A DNA stretch of 30,336 nucleotides, taken from a virus. Location: the IMG/VR virus record IMGVR_UViG_3300011432_000036, positions 1 to 30,336 of that record, one strand, 5' to 3'. Positions 7,175 to 14,665 of the stretch are shown here, in pieces. Every line of letters starts with the position of its first letter. Positions within the stretch are counted from its first letter, which is position 1. The notes below the pieces were generated by a model that worked only from the letters and a program-made list of their open reading frames with translations, did no database searches and was not told the origin of the DNA. The position numbers and the translations under genes were made by a program.

Positions 7175-7380
7175 TGAAACGACCCGCGCTCGTCGATCTG
7201 GCCACGCACCAGCATCCGTGGGTGAGCACGCCGGAACTCGCCACGTATCTCGACTGTGACCCGCGCACGCTCCTCCGGATGATCGATCAGCTCGACGGCT
7301 ACAAGGTTGGTCGGGGCTGGCGCATCCCGATCGAGTCGGCGCGACGCGCCTTCCCTGTGAAACGCCAACGACTCGCGTAA
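7174..7380 (+). CDS. Excisionase-like helix-turn-helix protein
   Basis: 68 residues, ATG 7174 overlapping TGA. WVSTPELATYLDCDPRTLLR is a MerR/Xis-type winged HTH, followed by the wing segment KVGRGWRIPIESARRAF typical of the helix_turn_helix_17 (excisionase family DNA-binding) domain. It may act as a directionality factor or small transcription factor. No integrase is visible, so excision is not supported. It closes the early operon and is followed by 160 non-coding bases that include a palindrome it might bind. Confidence 0.75.
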   Translation: MKRPALVDLATHQHPWVSTPELATYLDCDPRTLLRMIDQLDGYKVGRGWRIPIESARRAFPVKRQRLA

Positions 7381-7540
7381 CGGTGTTTCACGTTCAACAG
7401 ACATCCCGCGCATCTCGCGCATTCTCGGCACTTCGCTCTTGCCAAGGATCACCTGAGTGATCACTCTGGGTCAGCCCATCTTGTTCGCGCAACCCTGTCC
7501 ACTGTCCAACTTTGACCCGGTTCACTGAAGGAGCACGCAC
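7381..7540 (+). promoter_or_regulatory. Intergenic region before the structural genes, with palindromic operator candidate
   Basis: This is one of the few non-coding gaps and separates early from structural genes. It contains GATCAC-CTGA-GTGATC (7447-7462) and the overlapping perfect 10-base palindrome AGTGATCACT (7456-7465). No convincing -35/-10 pair was found, but a promoter or terminator for the late operon is expected here. AAGGAG at 7528-7533 is the ribosome binding site of the next gene. Confidence 0.45.
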
Positions 7541-7996
7541 ATGGCCGCTTACGCAACCTCATTCAACAAGACCGGAGCCGACTCCGTTCTGTGTGTCCTT
7601 GAACTGCTCGCGGACGCGACCACGCCACGGCGGCAGAAGATTTTCAGCTTTGGCATCGGCTGCACGGCAGCCAGCAACGATGGCGTCCATCAGTACAGCG
7701 TGCGCCGGATCACGAACTCCGGCACCGGCACGTCGGTCACGCCCAATCCGCTGGACCCTGCCGATGCGGCGTGCCTGGCCGATGCCGAGCATCTCATCAC
7801 GGTGGATCCGGCGTCGTACGGGGCCGGCATCGAGCTCTATCGCGAGCCGCTGAACGGGCGTGCGTCGTGGCAGTGGAATGCGAATCCTGGCCGTGAGTTC
7901 GTGAGTCCGAACACGGCGTCAGCAGGATTCGGGATCGGCCTGAGTGCGGCGTCGACCAGCACGTACTCGGGCAATCTCCAGCACGAAGAGCAGTAA
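7541..7996 (+). CDS. Phage structural protein, beta-rich
   Basis: 151 residues with AAGGAG upstream. It is low in charge, and rich in Ala, Thr, Ser and Gly, with alternating hydrophobic residues. GTGTSVTPNPLDPADAACLA and PGREFVSPNTASAGFGIGLS are familiar from small virion proteins of many siphophages. The fold is predicted to be a beta-sandwich. It is the first gene of the virion-surface cluster. The exact location in the particle is unknown. Confidence 0.7.
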   Translation: MAAYATSFNKTGADSVLCVLELLADATTPRRQKIFSFGIGCTAASNDGVHQYSVRRITNSGTGTSVTPNPLDPADAACLADAEHLITVDPASYGAGIELYREPLNGRASWQWNANPGREFVSPNTASAGFGIGLSAASTSTYSGNLQHEEQ

Positions 7997-7998
7997 AC

Positions 7999-8346
7999 GT
8001 GATCGCACCAGCGCGGGGCGCGCACGGCTACGGGATCATCGTCGACCCGTCGCTGTCGCGTCCCGTCGAATTCGACACGGTCCAGTGCAAGCACTGCGGT
8101 GGGCACATCAAGGTGAAGCCGGGCTCCGGCTACACCGTGTATTTGATGCCGACCGACACGCCGAACGTGTATCGCGAGGAGATGGGCTTCTGGTGTGGTC
8201 GCTGCACCGGCCCGGAGTGTCTCGCCTGCCATCGACGCTACAAGGGCCGGTGCCGACCGTTTGAGCTCTGGCTCGATCAACAGGAGCAGAAGATTCGGAA
8301 CAAGCTGGAGCTCGGGCGGTTCTTCCGCTACATCGGGATCGGCTGA
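7999..8346 (+). CDS. Double zinc-ribbon phage protein
   Basis: 115 residues from GTG 7999, two bases after the previous stop. CKHCGGHIKVKPGSG forms the first knuckle. CGRCTGPECLACHRRYKGRC followed by PFE forms a second Cys cluster, at about 73-92. I recall this C-x-x-C-G plus C-x-x-C-x-G-x-x-C arrangement from small phage proteins encoded next to tail-fibre genes. The C terminus is charged and helical. Function unknown. Confidence 0.7.
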   Translation: MIAPARGAHGYGIIVDPSLSRPVEFDTVQCKHCGGHIKVKPGSGYTVYLMPTDTPNVYREEMGFWCGRCTGPECLACHRRYKGRCRPFELWLDQQEQKIRNKLELGRFFRYIGIG

Positions 8347-9854
8347 TGGAGTGGGCACCGCGGACCACGGGGACGTCTCGAGGGCGCGGGCGCTCGATGC
8401 CTGGAGGCATGACGCCGCCGTCGACTCCGGCCGTGATTGTGGCCAGCGAGGACGAAGACAGCAGCTTCGACGCATCTGAATACCGACAGGTCACCTACGG
8501 CCCGCCGACGCACTACTGCGACCCGGCCAAAACCACCAACGGCGCCGGCACGTTCGGGGATCCGTGGCAGCCGTCGCAAGCGATGTCGGCCGCCGTGGCC
8601 GGAAACGTGGTGGGATGGATTGCCGGTGTGACGGCGTCGATGGCCCGTAGCACTGACACGCAGACTCCGACGCTCAATCCGGCGAACAGTGGGACATCCG
8701 GGAGCCGGATCGTTCATGTCACGCGGTACGCCGCCGTGGCGCTCGATACGCCGCCATCGAATGCGCTACGAACGCAACTTCGTCACGACGGCGTGGGTGT
8801 GGTCTCTGATGGCCCATCCTCAGAGTCGGGCAACGGCGCGTCGATGTTCGGGAGCCTGAGCCGGAACTACATCACGTGGGACGGGTTCTACGTAGACATC
8901 GACGAGGCCGAGATCGCGTCGGACACCGGGTGCATCTCGATTCGGGAATGCACCGGGGTACATGTCCGGAACTTCTACATCAAGTCGAAAGAGTTGACGT
9001 GCAACTCGAACGCGGTGGTCTACCGGCCGAACAACTGCATCGGGACGGTGCTCCACAACGGGGTCATTGAGAATCACACGAATGTGCCGCCAGGGACTCA
9101 GGCCGGGATCGCGTCAGACCAGTACGCCGATCAGGGCTACCTAATCGAGTACATCACGGTGCGCGATTCTGACGTCGGGTTCTATACGAAGGGCGCGCCG
9201 GGCGGGGTCTTCAATTACGGCACGATGCAGTACCTCAAGCTCCACGGCATGGACATCGGGCTCGTGAGCCATGCGTGGGACACCAATCCGGCGAATCTTC
9301 AAATCTTCCACCACTGTCTCATTTACGACTATTTGAGCGTTGGGTTCATCATCGGCACGAACCATCCGACCGCCGAGAACGTCCTGGTGCATCACCTGAC
9401 GGTCGCGAACGGCACCGCGACTGGTGGTGGCGCGTTAGGGCCGATCTACATCAGGACTGCGACGACGGCCTTCGCCAACTTCACGATCCGCGATTCGATC
9501 TTCGATTGGGCGAACGCGAGCGCTGGCCGGGCCGTCGAGGGTGGGGATTACGATGGCACGACGTTCCCGACGATGGACTACAACCGGTATTACCGCGTCG
9601 GCGCGGGCGTGACGTGGACGATGGACGTGTCGACGCTGACCACCATCGCGCAGTGGCGCACTGCGCTCGGCGGCGGGTCGCAGGAGTCGCACAGCGACAC
9701 GCTTGGATCGGACCCATTCACGAGTCGAGCGTCGGACGATTACACCATCGCGGCTGGTTCGAGCGCGTTGCTGACGGCGGATTCCAGCGGCGGGGAGTTG
9801 GGGTGCTTTGAAGGCAGTATCGAACCAGGGCATTACGGGAGCTACGGTTTCTAA
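8346..9854 (+). CDS. Right-handed beta-helix tailspike/tail-fibre-like protein
   Basis: 502 residues. After a Pro-rich N-terminal linker (MPGGMTPPSTP, about 18-28), residues 55-95 carry HYCDPAKTTNGAGTFGDPWQ, the DP-x-x-G-x-G-T-x-x-x-P-W entry motif of pectate-lyase-like beta-helix proteins. The remainder shows repeated short coils rich in Asn, Ile and Val (NYITWDGFYVDI, IRECTGVHVRNFYI, YLIEYITVRDSDVGF, ENVLVHHLTVANG), as in parallel beta-helices. It ends with DPFTSRASDDYTIAAGS and a G-C-F-E segment, the usual cap of secreted and phage beta-helix proteins. It is likely displayed on the virion and binds or cleaves host polysaccharide. No catalytic residues can be assigned. Confidence 0.8.
   Translation: MEWAPRTTGTSRGRGRSMPGGMTPPSTPAVIVASEDEDSSFDASEYRQVTYGPPTHYCDPAKTTNGAGTFGDPWQPSQAMSAAVAGNVVGWIAGVTASMARSTDTQTPTLNPANSGTSGSRIVHVTRYAAVALDTPPSNALRTQLRHDGVGVVSDGPSSESGNGASMFGSLSRNYITWDGFYVDIDEAEIASDTGCISIRECTGVHVRNFYIKSKELTCNSNAVVYRPNNCIGTVLHNGVIENHTNVPPGTQAGIASDQYADQGYLIEYITVRDSDVGFYTKGAPGGVFNYGTMQYLKLHGMDIGLVSHAWDTNPANLQIFHHCLIYDYLSVGFIIGTNHPTAENVLVHHLTVANGTATGGGALGPIYIRTATTAFANFTIRDSIFDWANASAGRAVEGGDYDGTTFPTMDYNRYYRVGAGVTWTMDVSTLTTIAQWRTALGGGSQESHSDTLGSDPFTSRASDDYTIAAGSSALLTADSSGGELGCFEGSIEPGHYGSYGF
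8400..8420 (+). repeat. DNA repeat encoding the PGGMTPP motif, copy 1
   Basis: This 21-base segment matches 10568-10588 at 20 of 21 positions. It encodes PGGMTPP in the N-terminal linker of the beta-helix protein. Confidence 0.75.
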
Positions 9855-10600
9855 TGGCCGCGTTCATCGACGACTTCGACGACGACCCATTCGCTGCGCG
9901 GTGGACGCAGGAAATGGGGTCCGCTGCGTATGACAGCACTGACGACGAGATCGACGTCTCGTTCACCGGTAGTCACGTCATTCTCAGCTATCTCGCCAAT
10001 GGGCCCGGGTCCATTGAACACGAGGCGCAGGTTACAGCAATCGCAGGAGACGATAGGGTTCTGGGTCCCGCAGTCCGCATTGACGGTGCTGGTCCTGACG
10101 CCTACACCCTCGACTTGGACGACGACGACAACTTGCGGATACGTAGAATCATTGCTGGAGGGACAGAAGACGTCATCAGCAACCAAGTGAGCGGCGTCAC
10201 GTTCACAGTTGGGAATTGGTATACCCTCCGTCTGGCGGCGGCTGGTGGTGTGGGGTCCAACGTCGCTCTTAGTGCGTGGGTCTTTGACCACGGCACGTCC
10301 AAGCCTAGTCTCGGCGGGTCTGGTAACTGGCAAGGGGTTGACGCCTCACCCCACATCACGGCTACAGACACCGAAGCCAATCGACTCGACGGCGCGAGCC
10401 ATGCTAACTGCGGAATCGGTGGCCGCAGTGCGAGCAACGCGGACTATGACACGCGGTTGGATTTCTGGAAAGAGCGGGCGATCAGCGACCGCGGTGGCGT
10501 AGGGCCGACGTTGCCGTGGCTCCCTCGGCAGACGAACCTGCACGGCCCAACTGGCGCGCAGATGATCCCTGGCGGCATGACGCCGCCGAATAGACCCTAA
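9854..10600 (+). CDS. Lectin-like (concanavalin A/LamG-type) virion protein
   Basis: 248 residues. The start DDFDDDPFAARWTQEMG and the segments YTLDLDDDDNLRIRRI, FTVGNWYTLRLAAAG and VALSAWVFD follow the pattern of concanavalin A-like jelly-roll domains used for glycan binding in phage tail proteins. The C-terminal 32 residues are a separate Pro-rich tail containing LPWLPRQT and then MIPGGMTPP. The first part matches the Trp repeat of the next protein and the second matches the linker of the previous one. It is probably a surface adhesin. Confidence 0.7.
   Translation: MAAFIDDFDDDPFAARWTQEMGSAAYDSTDDEIDVSFTGSHVILSYLANGPGSIEHEAQVTAIAGDDRVLGPAVRIDGAGPDAYTLDLDDDDNLRIRRIIAGGTEDVISNQVSGVTFTVGNWYTLRLAAAGGVGSNVALSAWVFDHGTSKPSLGGSGNWQGVDASPHITATDTEANRLDGASHANCGIGGRSASNADYDTRLDFWKERAISDRGGVGPTLPWLPRQTNLHGPTGAQMIPGGMTPPNRP
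10568..10588 (+). repeat. DNA repeat encoding the PGGMTPP motif, copy 2
   Basis: Near-identical to 8400-8420 (one mismatch in 21). It encodes PGGMTPP at the very C terminus of the lectin-like protein. Confidence 0.75.
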
Positions 10601-12900
10601 TGGCGTTCCCCTCTGTTCGCGCGGCGATCGGCACGAACGACACCTCAGGTACCGGGACCAACGTCACGATCACCCTGCCCGGGTCGGCCGGAAGCATTAA
10701 GCAGAACGACGTCATCTTCGTGGTGTATCGGTGTGCCGCTGCAGGCGCGATCGGCTGGCCGGATGCGTCATGGAATGAGCTGTTCGATCTCTCCTCCGAT
10801 GGGGCTGACGATCAGATGGCCGCGGCGTGGAAGCGGGCGGTCGGGAACGAAGGCGGCACGACCATTGTTCTGACAAAAGGCAGCGGTGGCCGCGGGGCGG
10901 CCGTGGCGTATGCGATTGCGGACTCAGCTGATCCCTATGTGCGTGCACCCGAACTGTCCACGGTGGCGACTGGCACCGGAAACCCGAACGCCACGACGGT
11001 CACACCGACCGGAGGCGCGAAGGATTACCTCTGGCTCACGTTCACCGGTCGCGAGGGTGAAGCGACGGTCCCGCCGACATATCCCACGAACTACACGGTC
11101 AACCAGCTGACGGCTGATTCCGGCACGTCTGGCGCCGTTGGCTTGAATGTGCGCGTCTCGGGCGCAGTGCGGACGAACAACAACGCAGCGAGCGAAGACG
11201 CTGGCGCGTGGACGTTCTCCGACGCCGAGGACTGGACGGCGTACACCATCGCCTTCCATCCGCCGCCAGTCGATCCAGCGCCTGGCCATGTGCGCGCGTA
11301 TCCCGCTCGTGTGGTGACACCTGTCTCAGTCGCGGCGGCCTGCGTGCTGGCGTTCGTGCCGATTGTCGAGGCCGCAGTCGAAGAAGCTGACGCGGTCACG
11401 CAGAGCACCGGGCCTCAGGTCTACGCGCGCGGGTCGGTGCAGTACACGCCGATCGCTGGGCCTGTCGTCACGGGTTCGGAGTTGTCGTGGCTCTCCACGC
11501 CTCCTGGTCTTGTCCAGCGGTCGGTCATCATCCGGTCAGAGCTCGCGCAGCCGTCGAGAGTTGACGAGACGAATGTCAACTGGCTCCCACGTCAGAACGA
11601 TCTCGTTCGTGCGCTGCCGGTTATTCGCTCGGAATACGCGCGTCCATCGACGGAGACAGCTGCGGCGACGTTCGACGTCCAGTGGTGGCCGAATCCTGGC
11701 CGCGTCGTCGCCAGGATTCCATTCGTCGCGCCGTTCACGGCCGATCCGCCGATTTATGCGTCACTTCCACAAGCTGCTGATGCGCTGAGTCCGTCGACCG
11801 GGCCGATGGTCTGGCCTCGCGGCGTGGTGCAGTACGTCGCGGTGGCCGGGCCGGTATTCACCGAAACCGTCGCCGCCACGCCGGACCTGCCGTGGCTGCA
11901 GGTCGGCAGTCCCATTGTTCGACGCGTCCCGGTCACGCGTCACGTCGTGGCGGCGCCACCGTCGGTGACGACTGGCGCGTTGTCGGATCTGCCGTGGCTG
12001 GTCTCTCCACGGCCGCCGGTGCTTGCCGCGCGTCCCGTGCGTGTCGTGCTCGTCACGCCGCTGGGCTTCTCTGAGGCGGCACCCGATCGCGCGCTGACGT
12101 TCAACGATGACGGGATCATCCGACCGGATCGGTACACGCACTATCAGGCCATCACCGGGCCGGTTGTCATCCCGCTCGAGACGGGCTGGATCTCTGTCCC
12201 TGGCCGCATCGTCCATCGTGTGCGGCTGCCGCTCGGTGCGGTGCGCGCCGTCCCCATCTCGCCGCTCGACGCGGCTGGGCGTTCCGATCTGCCGTGGCTG
12301 ATGCCGCAGTTGCAGCTCGTGCGGAGGATTCCGCAGACGCGGCACCTGAGCGCGGCGCCGGTGCAGTTCACGCTCGGCGAGGGTGCACCGCAGATCCCGT
12401 GGCTGGTGCGCGGCCTGCCACCGGTGATCGCGAAGTTCCCGACGCGGCATGTGCTCGTGTTGCCGGTGAGCGCGACGGCTGGCGACCTGTCCAATATCCC
12501 GTGGAACCGTCAGCAACTGCCGCTGGTGCTGGCGAAGCAGCCGACACGGCACGTGCTCTCGATGCCTCCCACGGTGCCGGAGAGCATCGATCTGCCGTGG
12601 CTGGTCCAGCAGCTGCCGCTGATTCAGAAGCAGTATCCGAATCGGCCGATCCTAGTCGTGCCGGCGACGGTGCCGCCGAGTGCGCTGTCAGGCATTCCCT
12701 GGCTGCAGCCGTGGCCACCGCTAGTCCTGCCGACGTATCCGACTCGGAACCAGTTGTCGCATGTGCTGCTGGACAACTACGGCCCGAATCCGACGGCCGA
12801 CGTGATCATTCTCGTGCAGGCTGATGTCGGGATCATTCGCGTGCGTCCGGACGTGGGGATCATCCTCGTGCTGCCGGATGTCGGAGACGTGGAGGCGTAA
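10600..12900 (+). CDS. Large Trp/Pro repeat virion protein (about 34-residue repeats)
   Basis: 766 residues. Residues 1 to about 222 form a beta-sandwich-like domain (NDTSGTGTNVTITLPGSAG, IFVVYRC, WTFSDAEDWTAYTIAF) found at the N terminus of other phage structural proteins. The rest is a tandem repeat with consensus D-x-P-W-L-x4-P-x-V-x4-P-x-R-H-x4-P. Copies start near residues 295, 327, 361, 429, 463, 527, 562, 598, 632, 664 and 698. Three divergent units carry STGPxVxxRGxVQY or a variant (about 261, 395, 495). The C terminus ends with three copies of a short DVG word. The spacing is regular at 32-36 residues. No enzyme motif is visible. It is likely an extended fibre or surface protein; the repeat family is not one I can name. 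Confidence 0.75.
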   Translation: MAFPSVRAAIGTNDTSGTGTNVTITLPGSAGSIKQNDVIFVVYRCAAAGAIGWPDASWNELFDLSSDGADDQMAAAWKRAVGNEGGTTIVLTKGSGGRGAAVAYAIADSADPYVRAPELSTVATGTGNPNATTVTPTGGAKDYLWLTFTGREGEATVPPTYPTNYTVNQLTADSGTSGAVGLNVRVSGAVRTNNNAASEDAGAWTFSDAEDWTAYTIAFHPPPVDPAPGHVRAYPARVVTPVSVAAACVLAFVPIVEAAVEEADAVTQSTGPQVYARGSVQYTPIAGPVVTGSELSWLSTPPGLVQRSVIIRSELAQPSRVDETNVNWLPRQNDLVRALPVIRSEYARPSTETAAATFDVQWWPNPGRVVARIPFVAPFTADPPIYASLPQAADALSPSTGPMVWPRGVVQYVAVAGPVFTETVAATPDLPWLQVGSPIVRRVPVTRHVVAAPPSVTTGALSDLPWLVSPRPPVLAARPVRVVLVTPLGFSEAAPDRALTFNDDGIIRPDRYTHYQAITGPVVIPLETGWISVPGRIVHRVRLPLGAVRAVPISPLDAAGRSDLPWLMPQLQLVRRIPQTRHLSAAPVQFTLGEGAPQIPWLVRGLPPVIAKFPTRHVLVLPVSATAGDLSNIPWNRQQLPLVLAKQPTRHVLSMPPTVPESIDLPWLVQQLPLIQKQYPNRPILVVPATVPPSALSGIPWLQPWPPLVLPTYPTRNQLSHVLLDNYGPNPTADVIILVQADVGIIRVRPDVGIILVLPDVGDVEA
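11270..12780 (+). repeat. Protein-level tandem repeat array of about 34 codons
   Basis: About fourteen units of roughly 102 bases each, recognisable by the PWL and PTRHVL words. DNA identity between units is low, so the array is old or under diversifying selection rather than a recent expansion. Confidence 0.7.
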
Positions 12901-13215
12901 ATGCCAGGGCCCATCACCATCACTGACGGCGGCTACTGCGAAAAGGACTCCGACGAAGTACTCGTTTACGAGTTCGACTTCGACACGTTGAACCTCGCCG
13001 CCGGCGTGGAGCTCACGAGCGTGGGAACGTTCATCATCAGCGGCACCGGATTGACGCAGGACAACCAGGCACTCGTCTCGGGGAATCGCAAGACACGGGT
13101 CCGCCTGGCCGCGGGCACCGTGGGCACGAAGTACACCATTGCCAACCGGGTGACCACGAACGAATCGCCGAGCCAAACCAAGGAAAAGCGCTTCTACCTG
13201 AGGATCAAGAGTTGA
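12901..13215 (+). CDS. Small beta-rich phage structural protein
   Basis: 104 residues starting directly after the stop of the repeat protein. The sequence EKDSDEVLVYEFDFDTLNL is followed by TFIISGTGLTQDNQALVSGN, then RVRLAAGTVGTKYTIANRVT, ending KEKRFYLRIKS. The pattern, an Ig-like sandwich with a G-T-x-G-x-x-Y-x-I-x-N-x-V-x-T strand, is familiar from small phage virion proteins that sit next to fibres. The exact role is unknown. Confidence 0.7.
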   Translation: MPGPITITDGGYCEKDSDEVLVYEFDFDTLNLAAGVELTSVGTFIISGTGLTQDNQALVSGNRKTRVRLAAGTVGTKYTIANRVTTNESPSQTKEKRFYLRIKS

Positions 13216-13520
13216 GATCCGGGCCATCCAGGATCCTTGGCGCGCTGCTGTTCGTCATGCTGGTGGCGCTGGTCGGGACGCTCTCGCTGGTCATCGGCGC
13301 ACTGTTGACGCCAGCGCCCTCGCCGACGTCGGTGATCATCGCTTTCCCAGTCCCCATCGAGGTGACCGGCCAAGACGTGGACCAGTTGCAGCGTGCTGTC
13401 TCGGCGATCATCTCGCATCACCAGGTCCCCGGCCGCAAGCTCTGGATCGCGGACTGGGATCAGCAGGGCCCGACGTTCCGGATGCAGGTGCAGTCGAGCG
13501 CGGAGCAGGGCAGCCAGTGA
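13212..13520 (+). CDS. Single-pass membrane protein
   Basis: 102 residues if started at TTG 13212, which overlaps the previous TGA as TTGA and has GAGG at a reasonable distance; ATG 13257 is an alternative but would cut the membrane helix. Residues 9-31 are a strong transmembrane segment (LGALLFVMLVALVGTLSLVIGALL). The remainder is a small soluble domain ending in Gln/Ser. A holin or spanin role is possible from size and position, but no diagnostic motif is seen and no lysin gene is visible. Confidence 0.65.
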   Translation: MRSGPSRILGALLFVMLVALVGTLSLVIGALLTPAPSPTSVIIAFPVPIEVTGQDVDQLQRAVSAIISHHQVPGRKLWIADWDQQGPTFRMQVQSSAEQGSQ

Positions 13521-13522
13521 GG

Positions 13523-13603
13523 ATGCGACACTCTCAGCCGTTGCCGCTCGTGTGCGTGTGGCCGTTCGTGTTCGTGACGTGGTTGCGTCAATGGACCCGG
13601 TAA
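13523..13603 (+). CDS. Possible 26-residue hydrophobic peptide
   Basis: A short ORF begins at ATG 13523, three bases after the previous stop. It has a GAGG box very close to the start. It encodes a hydrophobic, Trp-rich peptide (LVCVWPFVFVTWL in the middle). It could be a coupled membrane peptide or chance. It occupies most of the 103-base gap before the HNH gene. Confidence 0.25.
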   Translation: MRHSQPLPLVCVWPFVFVTWLRQWTR

Positions 13604-13623
13604 CTAACCCTTAGGAAGGCGCA

Positions 13624-13965
13624 ATGCCACTAGCCCCACTGCGCCACTGTAGCCCAGGCTGCCCCACGTTGACCCGAGGTGGCCCTTGTGCGGTCCATAC
13701 GACGCCGAAGTCCACGGGCTGGAACAACGACGATACGCGCCTCAGGGGACGTAGGCTGCAGGCCAAGCGAAAGCAGCTATTCGATGATGAACCGCTCTGT
13801 AGGCTCTGTAGGAAGCTCGGACGGGTGAGCGCAGCGACGATCCGGGATCACATCGTGCCCTTGGCGGAAGGTGGTACGGACGAGGATTCGAACATTCAGC
13901 CGCTCTGTCAAACCTGTTCAGATACGAAGACCAGACAGGAAGCAATTCGAGGGAGGAACCGATGA
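13624..13965 (+). CDS. HNH endonuclease
   Basis: 113 residues with GGAAGG upstream. The nuclease core is visible: CRLC at 59-62, then RDHIVPLAEGGTDEDSNIQP with the catalytic His80 and the downstream Asn, and CQTCSDTKT completing the zinc pair. HNH proteins next to the terminase genes are common in HK97-type phages and are required with the terminase for DNA cleavage and packaging in several of them. It is placed directly before the small terminase, matching that role. Confidence 0.9.
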   Translation: MPLAPLRHCSPGCPTLTRGGPCAVHTTPKSTGWNNDDTRLRGRRLQAKRKQLFDDEPLCRLCRKLGRVSAATIRDHIVPLAEGGTDEDSNIQPLCQTCSDTKTRQEAIRGRNR

Positions 13966-14057
13966 CCCTGGGGGGTGCTCCGAAGTTTGATGACGAAGCA
14001 TCCGGAAACCGCGTGGCAGCTTCGTTCACGCGTGCGCGAATTCAAAAGATTCTGTAA
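13962..14057 (+). CDS. 31-residue ORF between HNH nuclease and small terminase
   Basis: ATG 13962 overlaps the HNH stop as ATGA and is preceded by GGGAGGA at 13951-13957, one of the best ribosome binding sites in the window. The peptide has a polar N-terminal half (GGAPKFDDEASGN) and a basic helical end (FTRARIQKIL). It is too short to classify. Possible roles are a packaging accessory or translational coupling to the terminase. Confidence 0.45.
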   Translation: MTLGGAPKFDDEASGNRVAASFTRARIQKIL

Positions 14058-14077
14058 GTAGAGAGGTTTTCTAATCT

Positions 14078-14665
14078 ATGGGTGGGAAGGGCAGCGGAGG
14101 CAAGCGAGTCGGGGCTGGACGACGCCGTAAGGGCAAGGAAGAAGGGAAATTGACAGGTTCTCGGCGTGCCCTCGCGCGTGACCAGGATTCCCGGAATCAA
14201 ACATCCGCCGCGAATCAAACCGCCAGTAATCAAATGCCGCTTCAGACGACGCCTGTCGTCGCGGCCCCCGAGGTGCAGATTCCGCAGCCGCCTGGTCGCC
14301 TGACTCTCGACGAGCTCGGGGAGTGGAACGACCTCGCGCCGCAGGCGGCGAGGGAAGGCACGCTGAACGATTCGACGGCGCTCGCCCTCCGCGACCTCTG
14401 CCAGCTCCGGGTCCTGAAGGACCGACTGCTCAGGCGTGTCGACGACGAGGGCGATGTGGTGACGAGCGCTGCCGGCAACCTGGCTGCGCATCCGCTGCTG
14501 ACGCGCATCACGACGCTGTCGCAGCGCATCGAGGCGGCGATGCTCAGGTTCAAGTTGTCGCCGGTCGGGCGGGAGCTCGCAGCCCCGGCGACGCAGTCGA
14601 CCGATGACGGCTTCCTGGAGTTCGATGCCCCGCCGGCGCCCGGCCCAGGAGCGACGACCCATTGA
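14078..14665 (+). CDS. terS: Terminase small subunit (P27-like)
   Basis: 195 residues. The basic Gly-rich start MGGKGSGGKRVGAGRRRKG is typical of phage small terminases. A central helical region, LTLDELGEWNDLAPQAAREG then LNDSTALALRDLCQLRVLKD, followed by a conserved N-L-A-A-H-P-L segment and LKLSPVGREL-like ending (FKLSPVGREL), matches the P27/HK97-type small terminase (phage_term_smr family). It recognises packaging-site DNA and loads the large subunit. Its stop overlaps the large subunit start. Confidence 0.85.
   Translation: MGGKGSGGKRVGAGRRRKGKEEGKLTGSRRALARDQDSRNQTSAANQTASNQMPLQTTPVVAAPEVQIPQPPGRLTLDELGEWNDLAPQAAREGTLNDSTALALRDLCQLRVLKDRLLRRVDDEGDVVTSAAGNLAAHPLLTRITTLSQRIEAAMLRFKLSPVGRELAAPATQSTDDGFLEFDAPPAPGPGATTH

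Noticed and set aside
7174-7380. Evidence for temperate lifestyle through the excisionase-like protein
   Set aside because: No integrase, attachment site or repressor is visible; small HTH proteins of this family have other roles.
11270-12780. Regular repeats considered as a CRISPR or DNA-level satellite
   Set aside because: The periodicity is in the protein; DNA units differ too much for a CRISPR or recent tandem duplication.
13212-13520. Holin assignment for the membrane protein
   Set aside because: One membrane helix and position are not enough; no endolysin gene or holin motif is present in the window.
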